Counted from the first letter of the stretch, positions 9,144-19,954 are shown. The stretch: 35,515 bases of DNA from an uncultured Burkholderiales bacterium (GCA_937864175.1 CALMJH010000040.1:1-35515); one strand, 5' to 3'. Translations and numbers: made by a program. Notes: generated from the letters alone by a model not told the origin.

Positions 9144-10849
9144 AAGGGTGTCGTTGCTTGGGTGGATTGAACAATGGAGCGGGCAGCCCGTTCGGCAATG
9201 AGCATGACCGGTGCGTTGGTATTGCCAGAGGTAATGGAAGGCATGGCTGAGGCATCGACAACCCGCAGGCCGGCCACCCCCCTGACCCGGCAGTCGGTAT
9301 CAAGCACTGTGGCGTTCGACCGGGCCCGCCCCTGCTCATCCATGGCGCCCATTGCACAGGTGCCGACGGGATGAAAGATGGTGGTGCCCAGGTCTCCCGC
9401 GGCCTTGGCCAGGTCCTCCTCGGTCAGAACGGCCGGACCGGGGAGCAACTCTTCTGGCGAATAACGGGCCAAGGCGGGCGAGGCCATGATGGCCCGAGTC
9501 ATCTGCAGTCCCCGGACCGCAGCCTGCCGATCGTCTTCTGTTGAGAGGTAGTTGCAGAGGATTTTTGGGCTGACCAGTGCGTCCGCATGGGCAATGCGAA
9601 CATGGCCCCGGGAGCTAGGCCGAAGATTGCAGACCGATGGGGTAATGGCCCCGAACGGATGCAAGGGCTCACCAAACTTTGGCAGAGACAGGGGCTGAAC
9701 ATGCCACTCCAGATTGGCACTGGCCAGACTTGGATCGCTCTTGGCAAAGGCACCCAGAGTAGACGGTGGCATGGTCATAGGCCCCGTCTTCCAGAGCAGG
9801 TACTCCAGGGCCATTCCGGCGCGACTGATCCAATTTCTGTAGAGGGTGTTGACGGTGGGGGCGCCCTGCACCTTATAGACCGTTCGAATCTGCAGATGGT
9901 CTTGCAGGTTTTCTCCCACACCCGGCAGGTCGACCAGAACCGGCAGCTGGTGCGAGGACAGCAGCCCTGCTGGGCCCAGGCCAGAGACCTGCATGAGCTG
10001 CGGCGAACCAATAGAGCCTGCACTCAGAATGACTTCTTGGGCTGCCCGCAGCGACCGAATCTGACCGTCCTTGAGGACTTCTAGGCCTACGACCCGTCGA
10101 GTGGCCTGGCGCCAGGCCCCTTGGCGCTGATGCTCGCTGACCTGGTCATCAAAGAGAAGTCGCAGGGCCTGGGTCTTTTTGAAGATGGTGAGGTTGGGTC
10201 GATGGGCAATGGGATGCAGAAAGGCATCGGCCATCGACCACCGCCGACCGGTTTTCTGGGTGACATGGAAATAGGCACTGCCGGCGTTGTCACCCCGATT
10301 GAACTCGGCAATGGGCGCGATGCCAGCCTGGGCTGCAGCCTGTTGCCAGGCATCCAGAATCTCCCACCGAACCCTGGGCTTTTCGACTCGCATCTCGCCG
10401 CCTGTGCCGTGCCAGTCGTTAGGCCCTTCGAAATAGTCCTCAAGCGCCTTGTAAATGGAGAGGGTCTCGCCCGGCTGGACGGGCCCTCCCCAGCGCCAGC
10501 GATCATCGCCCGTCGCCTGGGCCCAGAGGTCGTAGTCGCTGGCCTGGCCACGCATGTAGATCATGGCATTGATGGACGAGCAGCCCCCAATCACCCGTCC
10601 GCGGGCGTAGTGAATGCTGCGACCATTGAGGCCCGGGTCTGGCTCGGTCTTAAAGCACCAGTCGGTTCGTGGGTTGGCGATGGTGTAGAGATAGCCCACC
10701 GGCACCTTGATCCAGAACCAGTCGTCGTCTCCACCGGCCTCAATCAGCAGGACCCGATGGCGAGGATTGGCACTGAGTCGGTTGGCCAACAGGCAGCCCG
10801 CGCTCCCAGCGCCAACGATGATGGTGTCGAATTCAAGGCTGGAGTTCAT
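9140..10849 (-). CDS. GMC-family FAD-dependent oxidoreductase (choline/alcohol dehydrogenase-like)
   Basis: The 569-residue protein begins with the FAD-binding GAGSAG (residues 13-18). It has the GMC signatures GGCSSINAMIYMRG in the first third, GSIGSPQLMQVSG near the middle, and HPVGTCAMG near residue 500. It ends with the catalytic segment SGNTNAP at 541-547. This matches the length and order of BetA-like choline and alcohol dehydrogenases. Family members oxidise alcohols and pass electrons to FAD, but substrate assignment by sequence is unreliable; there is no betB, betI or choline transporter nearby, so choline is not supported. The start overlaps the end of aceK by 17 bases, and the end overlaps the MBL-fold gene by 4. 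Confidence 0.88.
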   Translation of the reverse strand: MNSSLEFDTIIVGAGSAGCLLANRLSANPRHRVLLIEAGGDDDWFWIKVPVGYLYTIANPRTDWCFKTEPDPGLNGRSIHYARGRVIGGCSSINAMIYMRGQASDYDLWAQATGDDRWRWGGPVQPGETLSIYKALEDYFEGPNDWHGTGGEMRVEKPRVRWEILDAWQQAAAQAGIAPIAEFNRGDNAGSAYFHVTQKTGRRWSMADAFLHPIAHRPNLTIFKKTQALRLLFDDQVSEHQRQGAWRQATRRVVGLEVLKDGQIRSLRAAQEVILSAGSIGSPQLMQVSGLGPAGLLSSHQLPVLVDLPGVGENLQDHLQIRTVYKVQGAPTVNTLYRNWISRAGMALEYLLWKTGPMTMPPSTLGAFAKSDPSLASANLEWHVQPLSLPKFGEPLHPFGAITPSVCNLRPSSRGHVRIAHADALVSPKILCNYLSTEDDRQAAVRGLQMTRAIMASPALARYSPEELLPGPAVLTEEDLAKAAGDLGTTIFHPVGTCAMGAMDEQGRARSNATVLDTDCRVRGVAGLRVVDASAMPSITSGNTNAPVMLIAERAARSIVQSTQATTPL

Positions 10850-12557
10850 GGCGATTCTGGAACCTTAACTCCTCGGGGTATGGAAAGACGTCATCCAAGA
10901 CGCCGTCCCGAATGCGTTGTTGCTGGGCGGCCCAATACTCGGCCTGCAACAAATCGCTGTGGTACTTCAGGAAGGGTTTTCGCAGCCGGGGCTGGCCCAG
11001 CAGAAACTGTTCGAACTCCTCTGGGAAGACGTCGTTGGGCCCAACGGTGTACCAGGGCTCACTGGCCATCTCGTCCTCGGGGGTTCTGGGCGGCGGAATC
11101 CGTCGAAACTGACATTCCGTCAGGTACTGGATCTCGTCGTAGTCATAAAACACCACCCGCCGGTGTCGGGTCATGCCGAAGTTTTTGTACAGCATGTCAC
11201 CGGGAAAGATGTTGGCTGCGACCAGCTGACGAATGGCGTCCCCGTATTCCTTAATGGCATGGTCGACCTCCTGCTCGGTGGCATGCTCGAGGTAGAGGTT
11301 GAGTGGCACCATTCGACGCTCAATGTAGACGTGCTTGATCACCACGCGCTCACCAATGATCTCGATCATGCTCGGAGCAAAGGCCTGAATTTTCTGGATA
11401 AGACTGAGCTCAAAACGATTGACTGGAAAGTCGACGTTGGAATATTCCCAGGTGTCGGCCATGCGACCCGCCCGGTCGTGGAGCTTGACGAGCTGATATT
11501 TCGAGGCAATGAACTCGCGGCTCACATCCTTGGACCGCTTGTCTTTGATGATCTTAAAGACATAGGGAAAGGACGGCAGGGTAAAGACCAGCATGACCAG
11601 CCCCTCAATACCCGCAGCCAGACAAAACTGATCTGTGGAGTGCTTGAGGTGATGCAGAAAGTCTCGGTAAAAGAGAGTCTTGCCCTGTTTTTGCAGGCCC
11701 AGCATGGTGTAGAGCTCACTCTTGGGCTTGTTGGGCATCATCGATCGGAGAAACTGCACGTAGGCCGACGGCACTTCCATGTCGACCATGAAATAGGCAC
11801 GGGCAAACGAGAACAAGACCGAGATCTGCTCAGAGTCAAAGATGACTGTGTCCAGGTAGAGCTTACCAGCCGCATTTCGAAGAATGGGCGCTGCAAACCC
11901 AATGGGCTCGCCGTCGTTCAGGATGCGGCCAATGACATAGGCCCCCTTGTTGCGAAAGAAGAGTCCCCGCAAGACATGAATCTGCAGGTCGCCCTCGGCC
12001 CAGAAGGGACGGCGAAGATCGTGACAGGCGGCCTTGAGAAGTAGCCGAAGGTCCCGCCCGATGTTATCCCACGGGCAGGCCATGCCGAGGTCGACGGCGA
12101 CATCGATCAGGGTCTGTCGGACGCCTCTCTGCTTGGGATAGTAGATGCGGTAAGAGGGCGGGTCGGAGTCGAGGTAGTCGGTCGAGACGGCAGGCCTCAC
12201 AAAGAGGTAGTCGTTTCGGAAGTACTCTTTGGCCAGAAGCTTGGTGGTGACCGAATTAAAAAAGGTCTCTGCCAGCTCTGGCTGCCGATGATCGGTCAGC
12301 AGCATGATGTAGGCCTTCTTCACGTCTGGCCAGATGCCCTCGGTCAGCATCTCCTGACCAAATCGAGTTGACAGTCGCTCACAGGCCTCATGTACCCGGC
12401 GGTCATAGAAGGCGATGCGCTCTCGGGCCAGTTGTCGAATGGCCTGATATTGACCAGATTCAAATCGATTCTTGGCCTGTTGGGCGTTGTATCGAAAGAG
12501 TCCGTAGTGCCGGTCAAAGCCCTCGAGCATGACCTGAGCAATGGCAACCGCAGACAT
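10833..12557 (-). CDS. aceK: Isocitrate dehydrogenase kinase/phosphatase AceK
   Basis: The 574-residue protein is close to the usual AceK length of about 580. An N-terminal helical regulatory half is followed by a kinase-like half with the ATP-binding stretch PYVFKIIKDK at 331-340. The catalytic loop FPGDMLYKNFG has Asp454 and the metal-binding YDYDE has Asp472. AceK phosphorylates and dephosphorylates isocitrate dehydrogenase, sending carbon into the glyoxylate bypass during growth on acetate or fatty acids. The ATG at 12555-12557 is chosen over an upstream in-frame start because a strong ribosome site, AAGGGAGG, lies just before it. It is separated from aceA and aceB, which are not in the window, and follows rodA by 28 bases. 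Confidence 0.96.
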   Translation of the reverse strand: MSAVAIAQVMLEGFDRHYGLFRYNAQQAKNRFESGQYQAIRQLARERIAFYDRRVHEACERLSTRFGQEMLTEGIWPDVKKAYIMLLTDHRQPELAETFFNSVTTKLLAKEYFRNDYLFVRPAVSTDYLDSDPPSYRIYYPKQRGVRQTLIDVAVDLGMACPWDNIGRDLRLLLKAACHDLRRPFWAEGDLQIHVLRGLFFRNKGAYVIGRILNDGEPIGFAAPILRNAAGKLYLDTVIFDSEQISVLFSFARAYFMVDMEVPSAYVQFLRSMMPNKPKSELYTMLGLQKQGKTLFYRDFLHHLKHSTDQFCLAAGIEGLVMLVFTLPSFPYVFKIIKDKRSKDVSREFIASKYQLVKLHDRAGRMADTWEYSNVDFPVNRFELSLIQKIQAFAPSMIEIIGERVVIKHVYIERRMVPLNLYLEHATEQEVDHAIKEYGDAIRQLVAANIFPGDMLYKNFGMTRHRRVVFYDYDEIQYLTECQFRRIPPPRTPEDEMASEPWYTVGPNDVFPEEFEQFLLGQPRLRKPFLKYHSDLLQAEYWAAQQQRIRDGVLDDVFPYPEELRFQNRHELQP

Positions 12558-12585
12558 CGAGCCTCCCTTGCGATGAGACGACAGT

Positions 12586-13785
12586 TTAGCCCTGTAGGGA
12601 GAAGCCTTGCGTGACCTGGGAGCGATCTCGGGCCACGCTAAAGACAATGCCCAACCCAATGCCCAGCGTCACCATGGCGGTGCCGCCATAGGAGATAAAT
12701 GGCAGGGGAACACCGACCACCGGCAGAATGCCAGCCACCATGCCTAAGTTGACAAAGGCATAGGTGAAGATGGTCAAGGCCAGGCTACCCGCCAGCAGTC
12801 TGGCAAATGTGGTGGGAGCGCCCAGGGCGATCCAGAGGCCTCGCCCGACAATGCCCAGGTAGAGCCCCACCAGCACCAATGACCCCACAAAACCAAACTC
12901 CTCAGAGAAGCCCGCAAAAATAAAGTCCGTAGCCCGCTCGGGAATGAAGTCGAGCTGGGTCTGGGTGCCCTGCAGCCAGCCCTTACCCACCACCCCACCG
13001 GATCCAATGGCGATCATGGACTGCAGGGTGTGAAACCCCGCACCCAGCGGGTCTCGCATGGGATCCAGCAGTGTACAAACTCGCTGTCGCTGGTATTCCC
13101 GCAGGCCAGGCCAGTCTAGGCCTGGTGCGCAGGCATAGTCACCGAAGATCACCAGCAGCAGAATCAGCAAGGCCAGGCCGCCAAAGCCAACCTTCAGAAG
13201 CCGCCAGGGCAGGCCCGCCAAATACAAGACATAAAACCCCGAGGCGGCCACCAGAATGGCGGTCCCCAGGTCGGGCTGCTTGAGAATGAGGATGACCGGT
13301 ATGGCTAGCAGCAGGCCGGCCATTAGCCAGTCGCGCGGCGTGCTGAGGCTCTCCCTGCGGTGGACCAGCCAGGCCAACATCAGGGGCATGGCGATCTTCA
13401 TCATCTCGGAGGGCTGTATGCGGGTGATCCCCAGATTGAGCCAACGGGTTGCCCCCTTGGAGGTCTCTCCCGCAACTTCGACGGCTAATAGCATCAGGAC
13501 GCCGACCACAAAAAGCGGAATGGCCAGCCGCTGCATCTGGCTAGACGGCACCTGGGAGAGGATGAGCATGAGTGCAGCAGCCATGCCCAGGTTTCGCAGA
13601 TGGGCAATAAACCGGCTGGGGTCATCGTGACTCGCACTGTAAATGGCCACCAGACTCACCAGAAACAGTCCGCTAATCAACCAAAACAGCGGCGGGTCCA
13701 AGGTCTCAAACCGGGCTTGAATGGCCTGTCGAATAGCCCGCCAACCGGTGGCCACACGCTTGTCTTTGGCATGCATTGAATTCAT
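12586..13785 (-). CDS. rodA: RodA, SEDS-family peptidoglycan glycosyltransferase
   Basis: The 399-residue membrane protein has about ten hydrophobic segments. It carries the SEDS signatures LDFIPERATDFIFAGFSEE near residue 280 and PFISYGG near 365. RodA polymerises lipid II into glycan strands on the outer face of the inner membrane, paired with PBP2 as part of the elongasome. Its ATG at 13783-13785 overlaps the mrdA stop as ATGA, so the two partners are translationally coupled. It follows the usual mreBCD-mrdA-rodA order. A second ATG three codons downstream is possible as the start. Confidence 0.96.
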   Translation of the reverse strand: MNSMHAKDKRVATGWRAIRQAIQARFETLDPPLFWLISGLFLVSLVAIYSASHDDPSRFIAHLRNLGMAAALMLILSQVPSSQMQRLAIPLFVVGVLMLLAVEVAGETSKGATRWLNLGITRIQPSEMMKIAMPLMLAWLVHRRESLSTPRDWLMAGLLLAIPVILILKQPDLGTAILVAASGFYVLYLAGLPWRLLKVGFGGLALLILLLVIFGDYACAPGLDWPGLREYQRQRVCTLLDPMRDPLGAGFHTLQSMIAIGSGGVVGKGWLQGTQTQLDFIPERATDFIFAGFSEEFGFVGSLVLVGLYLGIVGRGLWIALGAPTTFARLLAGSLALTIFTYAFVNLGMVAGILPVVGVPLPFISYGGTAMVTLGIGLGIVFSVARDRSQVTQGFSLQG

Positions 13786-15629
13786 GGCAACTCCCGACCT
13801 TTGGCGGGCTGATCAACCAACAAGAAGTCCAAGATTTTCCTGGCAATCGGTGCGGCAGCCGCAGCGCCAAAGCCTCCATTTTCAACGACGATGGCCATCG
13901 CAACTTTTGGATCCTCGACGGGGGCAAAGGCAATAAACAAGGAGTGGTCTCTGAGTCGCTCAGGAATCTTGTTGGCCTGATACTTCTCATTCTGGCCGAT
14001 GGTGAAGACCTGGGCGGTTCCGGTCTTTCCACCTGCGACATACTTGGCGCCGCGAAAGACGTTGGCCCCGGTGCCACTGACATTCACCTCTCGCATCGCG
14101 TCTTGGACCAGTGTGACCCAGTCGGGCTGGAGTTCAACCTTGCGTTCTGGGGGCGGGTCCAGGATGAGTTTGTTTTTGTTGGAGGGCTCCTCAATCTGTC
14201 GAACCAGATGTGGCGTCACCATCTTTCCTCCGTTGGCAATGGCTGCCGTGCCTCGGGCCAGCTGCAGCATGGTAAAGGCGTTATAGCCCTGCCCAATGCC
14301 AATCGAAGGGGTCTCGCCGGGGAACCAGTCTTTGCCAAACCGTTTCTTCTTCCAGCCCGTAGAGGGCAGGATGCCCGCCACCTCTCCATCGATGTCAATG
14401 CCCGTCAAGGCCCCGAAACCAAAGGGCGAGATGAAACGGTGAATCTTGTCCACACCCATGTCAAAGGCCAGCTTGTAGTAGTACGTGTCGCTCGAGACCA
14501 CGATGGACTTTTTTAAGTCAACGGTACCGTGGCCCTCTGGTTTGCTGTCTCGAAAGCGGTGGTTGTCGAGCAGAAAATAGCCCGGGTCGTAGATGGTGTC
14601 CTGGGGGCGTCGTTCGCCGCTCGCCAGGGCGGCAAAGGCCATAAAAGGCTTGTAGGTCGAACCTGGGGGATAGATGCCGCGGATCGCCCGATTTAAGAGG
14701 GGCTTGTTGGGCGAATTGTTCATGCCATTCCAGAGCTCGGGGTCGATGCCGTCGATAAAGAGGTTGGGATCAAACGAGGGCATTGAGACCAGTGCCAAGA
14801 TCTCTCCAGTCTTCGGCGAGAGGACTACGGCGGCCCCTTTGCGCTGACCATAGAGGTTCTCAATGAGCTGCTGGAGTTCGAAGTCCACCGAGAGCGTGAT
14901 GTTCTGGCCTGGTTCGGCGGGGCGAATGTCGAGTTCACGAACAATCCGGCCGCTGGCCGTGACCTCCATGCGCTGAAAGCCAATCTCACCACGCAAGGCA
15001 GACTCATAGCTTTTCTCAAGACCGAGTTTGCCAATGTGGGTGACTCCAAAATAGGTGTCCGAGAGATTCTCTCGTTCGAGTCGTTCCTGGTCTTTTTTGG
15101 AGATGCGTCCGATATGGCCCAAGAGATGCGCCCCGTGCAGCCCAAAGGGATAACTCCTGGCTGCCCTGCGCTCCAGCTTCACGCCAGGCAGCTGAGGAAG
15201 CCGGGCGGCTACCCTGGCCACCTCCTCGTCGGTGAGTCGAGTCTTGATGGGAACGCTGTCGAACTTTCGTGCATCGGCCACAGCCCGTTTAAATCGACGA
15301 ATATCGCCCTCGGAGAGGTTGAGGAGCTCTTTCAGGGTCGCGATCAGCCCCTCACGGTCCTCTACCCGGAAGGGCTCGATCTCCACCGAAAAGCCTGCAT
15401 CGTTTCGGGCCAGGACGGTTCCGTAGCGGTCGAGAATGAGCCCCCGCGGTGCCTGGATGGGCAGCAGAGCCACCCGGTTGTTCTCGGCCTTGGTGGCATA
15501 GTTGTCAAATTGCCAGATCTGGAGATTGGCCAGGCGCAGCAGGATAAGACCAAAAGCCAGAGCCACAAACAAGACGGCCACGGTCGCACGGCGTCGAAAA
15601 TCGGATTGGCTGATGGCGTTGATCACCAC
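13782..15629 (-). CDS. mrdA: Penicillin-binding protein 2 (elongation transpeptidase)
   Basis: The 615-residue protein has a short cytoplasmic tail and one membrane segment (about 16-36), then a dimerisation domain and a class B transpeptidase domain. Catalytic motifs are STYK at 324-327 with nucleophile Ser324, SSD at 379-381 and KTGTAQ at 535-540. PBP2 crosslinks lateral-wall peptidoglycan and activates RodA. The start is a GTG at 15627-15629 with AGGG before it; a second GTG follows directly. mreD ends six bases upstream, and rodA overlaps the stop. Confidence 0.96.
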   Translation of the reverse strand: MVINAISQSDFRRRATVAVLFVALAFGLILLRLANLQIWQFDNYATKAENNRVALLPIQAPRGLILDRYGTVLARNDAGFSVEIEPFRVEDREGLIATLKELLNLSEGDIRRFKRAVADARKFDSVPIKTRLTDEEVARVAARLPQLPGVKLERRAARSYPFGLHGAHLLGHIGRISKKDQERLERENLSDTYFGVTHIGKLGLEKSYESALRGEIGFQRMEVTASGRIVRELDIRPAEPGQNITLSVDFELQQLIENLYGQRKGAAVVLSPKTGEILALVSMPSFDPNLFIDGIDPELWNGMNNSPNKPLLNRAIRGIYPPGSTYKPFMAFAALASGERRPQDTIYDPGYFLLDNHRFRDSKPEGHGTVDLKKSIVVSSDTYYYKLAFDMGVDKIHRFISPFGFGALTGIDIDGEVAGILPSTGWKKKRFGKDWFPGETPSIGIGQGYNAFTMLQLARGTAAIANGGKMVTPHLVRQIEEPSNKNKLILDPPPERKVELQPDWVTLVQDAMREVNVSGTGANVFRGAKYVAGGKTGTAQVFTIGQNEKYQANKIPERLRDHSLFIAFAPVEDPKVAMAIVVENGGFGAAAAAPIARKILDFLLVDQPAKGRELP

Positions 15630-15635
15630 GAATCC

Positions 15636-16178
15636 CTAGAAGGTTCGGGAGGGCTTGTTCGGTTTTGGATTCACAATCCGCGCGGGGCCAATCTTTCGAG
15701 ACAGCAGCGCCAAGATCGCTCCGTCGGCCGCCAGCCAGACCAGCGTATTGACTGCGGGTGACAAGATCACCAGCCAATTAGGCGTCACCGACTCGGCCAT
15801 CATGCGCACCAGCGTAACAATGGTGGTCGACAGTGCAAACAAGGCAAAGACGTGAGAAGCCTGCCCCTTCAGGCTAAAGCCATCGAGTCGACGATGCAGG
15901 CTAATGGCACCGTAACTCAACACGCTGTAGGCCAGGGCATGCTGACCCAGCAGCACGCCTTGATGAACGTCCATCACAATGCCCAGCAGCCAGGCAATCC
16001 CAAGGCCGAGTCGGCCTGGGGAACGAATGTTCCAGACCACCAGCAGGGCGGCAATCACATCCGGCGAGGGCACCAGGCTTGGCCAGGGGGCGAGGTTGAG
16101 CAAGAGACCCACCAGCAGGCTGTAGGTTAGAAACTTGGTTGTGGGAGCCCTGGCCAGGGTCTTGGGGACCGTCATCAT
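15636..16178 (-). CDS. mreD: Rod shape-determining protein MreD
   Basis: The 180-residue hydrophobic protein has about five membrane segments, as expected for MreD. Family members are poorly conserved, so size, topology and position between mreC and mrdA carry the call. MreD is an inner-membrane component of the elongasome linking the MreB filament to the wall enzymes. The start overlaps the mreC stop as ATGA, and two ATG codons lie in tandem (16178 and 16175). Confidence 0.92.
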   Translation of the reverse strand: MMTVPKTLARAPTTKFLTYSLLVGLLLNLAPWPSLVPSPDVIAALLVVWNIRSPGRLGLGIAWLLGIVMDVHQGVLLGQHALAYSVLSYGAISLHRRLDGFSLKGQASHVFALFALSTTIVTLVRMMAESVTPNWLVILSPAVNTLVWLAADGAILALLSRKIGPARIVNPKPNKPSRTF

Positions 16179-17020
16179 GGGTTCAGAGTGGCCGACCGAA
16201 TCACGAGCAGCTGGTTGGTGGTTCCGATTCTGGCGCTGGACTTTGCGATAACCCGAGGAAACTGGCCCTCGCGGCCGGGTGTAACCGAGATAATCTCGCC
16301 CACTGGCAGTCCCGCCGGAAACAGGCCGTCAAGGCCAGAGGTCACGATGGTCATGCCCGGGGCCACGGGCGCGGCCAAGTTGACATAGCGCAGCTCAAAG
16401 CCGTCTTGGTTTCCCAGCCCCTGGGTGATTGCCCGGATGTCAAGGTTCTGTATCACCACGGGAACAGCCAGGCCTTCGTCGCTGATGAGCTGGACCTCAG
16501 CCGAAAGCGGAAAGACCCGGCGAACTTGTCCCACAATCCCTGTGCTCGAAATGACGGGGTCACCCATCCGAATTCCAAAGTCTTGCCCACGATCGATCAT
16601 GACCCGCATGGCCAGGGGGTCTCGCTGGGCAGACCGGACACTGACGGCCACGGTGGGATGTTGGATTTTTTTTCGGAGCTCCAGCAGGCCCGTCAGGTTG
16701 GTGTTTTCCGCACGCAGCTGCTCGAGCAGCAGCAGGGCCTGCGAATTCTGGGCCTCGACTTTTCGAAGATCACTAATTTCGGACTCAAGACGAAAACTGT
16801 CCTCGATGATCACGCCCATCTGCTCCAGCAGCTGTCCGGGCCACTCCAGTGCTACGGTGATGGGATGCAAGACCAAGGTGATGCCCTGCCGCAAGGGCTT
16901 GGTAAAGCCCAGGTTGTGGTCGAGTTGCATCACCCCAGCGGCGGCTAGTGCGGCGATGACTAGCCGAAGCCTTGCGGAAAAGCCTTGATGGAAGAAGGGG
17001 GGCGGTGGCGAGAGGGCCAA
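16175..17020 (-). CDS. mreC: Rod shape-determining protein MreC
   Basis: The 281-residue protein has the opening SPPPPFF common to betaproteobacterial MreC, then one membrane anchor (about residues 16-34). A coiled coil follows (about 68-112), then the two beta-barrel periplasmic domains. MreC is a periplasmic scaffold that binds PBP2 and links it to MreB and MreD. The start is a TTG at 17018-17020, supported because it aligns with the usual N-terminus and no ATG precedes the membrane anchor. It lies 15 bases after mreB and overlaps mreD by four. Confidence 0.94.
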   Translation of the reverse strand: MALSPPPPFFHQGFSARLRLVIAALAAAGVMQLDHNLGFTKPLRQGITLVLHPITVALEWPGQLLEQMGVIIEDSFRLESEISDLRKVEAQNSQALLLLEQLRAENTNLTGLLELRKKIQHPTVAVSVRSAQRDPLAMRVMIDRGQDFGIRMGDPVISSTGIVGQVRRVFPLSAEVQLISDEGLAVPVVIQNLDIRAITQGLGNQDGFELRYVNLAAPVAPGMTIVTSGLDGLFPAGLPVGEIISVTPGREGQFPRVIAKSSARIGTTNQLLVIRSATLNP

Positions 17021-17035
17021 AATCTCGCTGCGGGT

Positions 17036-18118
<1,083 letters not shown>

Positions 18119-18122
18119 TTAA

Positions 18123-18136
18123 GCGATAATTGTCGC
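18123..18136. promoter_or_regulatory. Near-perfect palindrome in the mreB/gatC divergent promoter region
   Basis: The bases GCGATAATTGTCGC read almost the same on both strands, with one mismatched pair. The palindrome sits in the middle of the 89-base gap (18080-18168) between mreB and gatC, where both promoters must lie. It could be an operator or simply overlapping AT-rich -10 elements (GATAAT on each side). I could not assign confident -35/-10 pairs for either gene. Confidence 0.35.
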
Positions 18137-18168
18137 CATTATCCATGTTCTTGCGCAATTAAGGTCCA

Positions 18169-18456
18169 GTGAACCTCTCCATCTCTGATATTCAAAAGCT
18201 CGCCCGGCTCTCCAAACTCGACTTGGACGATCAACAGGCGGCTGCCCTAGAGCCCTCCCTGTCCTCCATCGTCAACTGGGTGGGCAGCCTGAACCAGGCG
18301 CCGACCTCCGGGGTCACGCCCATGGCCCATCCCCACGACCTGGCCATGCGCCTCCGGTCTGACGAGCCTGCCGAGCTGCCTGCCCGAGACCGGCTGCTGG
18401 CCAATGCCCCCGAGCAGGCCGAGGGCTTGTTTCTGGTGCCTCGAGTCGTGGAGTAG
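18169..18456 (+). CDS. gatC: Glutamyl/aspartyl-tRNA amidotransferase subunit C
   Basis: The 95-residue product has the GatC opening SISDIQKLARLSKLDL and ends with FLVPRVVE, both typical of the family. GatC is a small helical clamp that holds GatA and GatB together. The start is a GTG at 18169 with AAGG five bases upstream. It is followed after three bases by gatA, so the three subunits are co-expressed. The gene order gatCAB is the common bacterial one. Confidence 0.95.
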   Translation: MNLSISDIQKLARLSKLDLDDQQAAALEPSLSSIVNWVGSLNQAPTSGVTPMAHPHDLAMRLRSDEPAELPARDRLLANAPEQAEGLFLVPRVVE

Positions 18457-18459
18457 CCC

Positions 18460-19953
18460 ATGGACCTCCGATACAGCGACTTGGCCGGGTTGCGCCAAGC
18501 CCTCGACAGCGGCATGGTCAGCGCCGAAGAACTCGCCCAAGACTACTTGGCGGCCATTTCTCGCGACACCCATGGCGCCATGCTGGCGGTTAACCCTGAG
18601 GTTACCCTTGCCCAGGCGCGGGCGGCCCAGGCCCTTATTGACGCAGGCCAGGCCGATCGGCTGACGGGCTTGCCGGTGGCCCACAAGGACATTTTTGTGA
18701 CCCAGCAGTGGCCTACCACCGCGGGGTCCAAGATTCTCCAGGGCTACCAGAGCCCCTTTGATGCCGAGGTGGTGACCCGCCTTGGCCAAGCCGGCATGGT
18801 GACCCTGGGCAAGGCCAGCTGTGATGAATTTGCCATGGGCTCGGCCAACCAACACTGTGCCTATGGGCCCTGCTCCAACCCCTGGGATGCCAGCCGCATT
18901 CCCGGCGGCTCATCAGGTGGGTCCGCCGCAGCGGTGGCTGCGGGCCTGGCACCCGCGGCCACCGGTACCGACACGGGCGGCTCGGTCCGTCAGCCGGCCG
19001 CCATGTGTGGCATCACCGGCATTAAACCCACCTACGGGCGCATTTCCCGATGGGGCCTAGTGGCCTATGCCTCGAGTCTGGACCAGGCGGGGCCCATGGC
19101 CCGCACGGCCCAAGACTGCGCCTGGCTACTGACGGCCATGGCGGGCTTCGACCCCAAAGACGCCACCAGCTTGGAGCAGCCCACCGAAGACTTCAGCAGG
19201 CTCTTTGACCAGCCTACTGCAAGCGCGACCGAGAGCGCCCCGCTGGCGGGACTTCGGATGGGGCTTCCGGAGCAGTATTTCGGGCCGGGACTCGCTCCGC
19301 AGGTACGGCAGGTCATCGACCAGGCCATTGCCCAGCTCGAAAGACTGGGTGGCCGGGTGGTCCCGGTCGACCTTCCCCGCACCGAACTCAGCATCCCCTC
19401 CTATTACGTCATTGCGCCAGCCGAGGCCTCGAGCAACCTGTCTCGCTTTGATGGGGTCCGCTACGGCCATCGGACCGACCAGGCCCAAGACCTAGAGACC
19501 CTCTATCGGCGCAGCCGAACAGAAGGCTTTGGCCTTGAAGTCCAGCGGCGCATCCTGATTGGCACCTTCGTGCTCTCTCATGGCTACTACGATGCCTACT
19601 ATCTGCAGGCCCAAAAAGTCCGACGGCTTATTGCCCAGGACTTCGACCGAGCCTTCGAGCAGTGCGATCTCATCTTGGGCCCTGTCTCCCCAACGGCGGC
19701 CTGGCCACAGGCCGACGTCAAGACCCAGGACCCCTTGTCCGAATACCTGGCCGACGTCTACACCCTGGGCGCAAGCCTGGCCGGCCTGCCCGCCATGTCG
19801 GTGCCCTGCGGCTTTGTCCAAGCAGGATCCCGCCTGCCGGTGGGTCTGCAGATCATCGGCCCACGCTTTCAGGAGGCACGCATGCTGGCAGTGGCCCATG
19901 CCTATCAGTTGTCGACAGACTGGCATTACCAGACGCCAGAGAGGGAGTCCTAA
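18460..19953 (+). CDS. gatA: Glutamyl/aspartyl-tRNA amidotransferase subunit A
   Basis: The 497-residue protein is an amidase-signature enzyme. The catalytic triad is visible: Lys76 in VAHKD, Ser151 in GGSSGGS and Ser175 in DTGGSVRQP, with the same spacing as the characterised GatA. It releases ammonia from glutamine and passes it to GatB for converting Glu-tRNA(Gln) or Asp-tRNA(Asn). GGAG lies six bases before the ATG, inside the end of gatC. Presence of the complex suggests that Asn-tRNA and/or Gln-tRNA is made by the indirect route. Confidence 0.97.
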   Translation: MDLRYSDLAGLRQALDSGMVSAEELAQDYLAAISRDTHGAMLAVNPEVTLAQARAAQALIDAGQADRLTGLPVAHKDIFVTQQWPTTAGSKILQGYQSPFDAEVVTRLGQAGMVTLGKASCDEFAMGSANQHCAYGPCSNPWDASRIPGGSSGGSAAAVAAGLAPAATGTDTGGSVRQPAAMCGITGIKPTYGRISRWGLVAYASSLDQAGPMARTAQDCAWLLTAMAGFDPKDATSLEQPTEDFSRLFDQPTASATESAPLAGLRMGLPEQYFGPGLAPQVRQVIDQAIAQLERLGGRVVPVDLPRTELSIPSYYVIAPAEASSNLSRFDGVRYGHRTDQAQDLETLYRRSRTEGFGLEVQRRILIGTFVLSHGYYDAYYLQAQKVRRLIAQDFDRAFEQCDLILGPVSPTAAWPQADVKTQDPLSEYLADVYTLGASLAGLPAMSVPCGFVQAGSRLPVGLQIIGPRFQEARMLAVAHAYQLSTDWHYQTPERES

Positions 19954-19954
19954 G

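Noticed and set aside
10121-12044. Two overlapping open frames of about 375 codons antisense to the GMC and aceK genes
   Set aside because: Both are shadows of strongly supported minus-strand genes, and their translations show no domain.
12558-12659. Longer aceK start 34 codons upstream
   Set aside because: The extension overlaps rodA, lacks conservation signals, and the strong AAGGGAGG site points to the ATG at 12555-12557.
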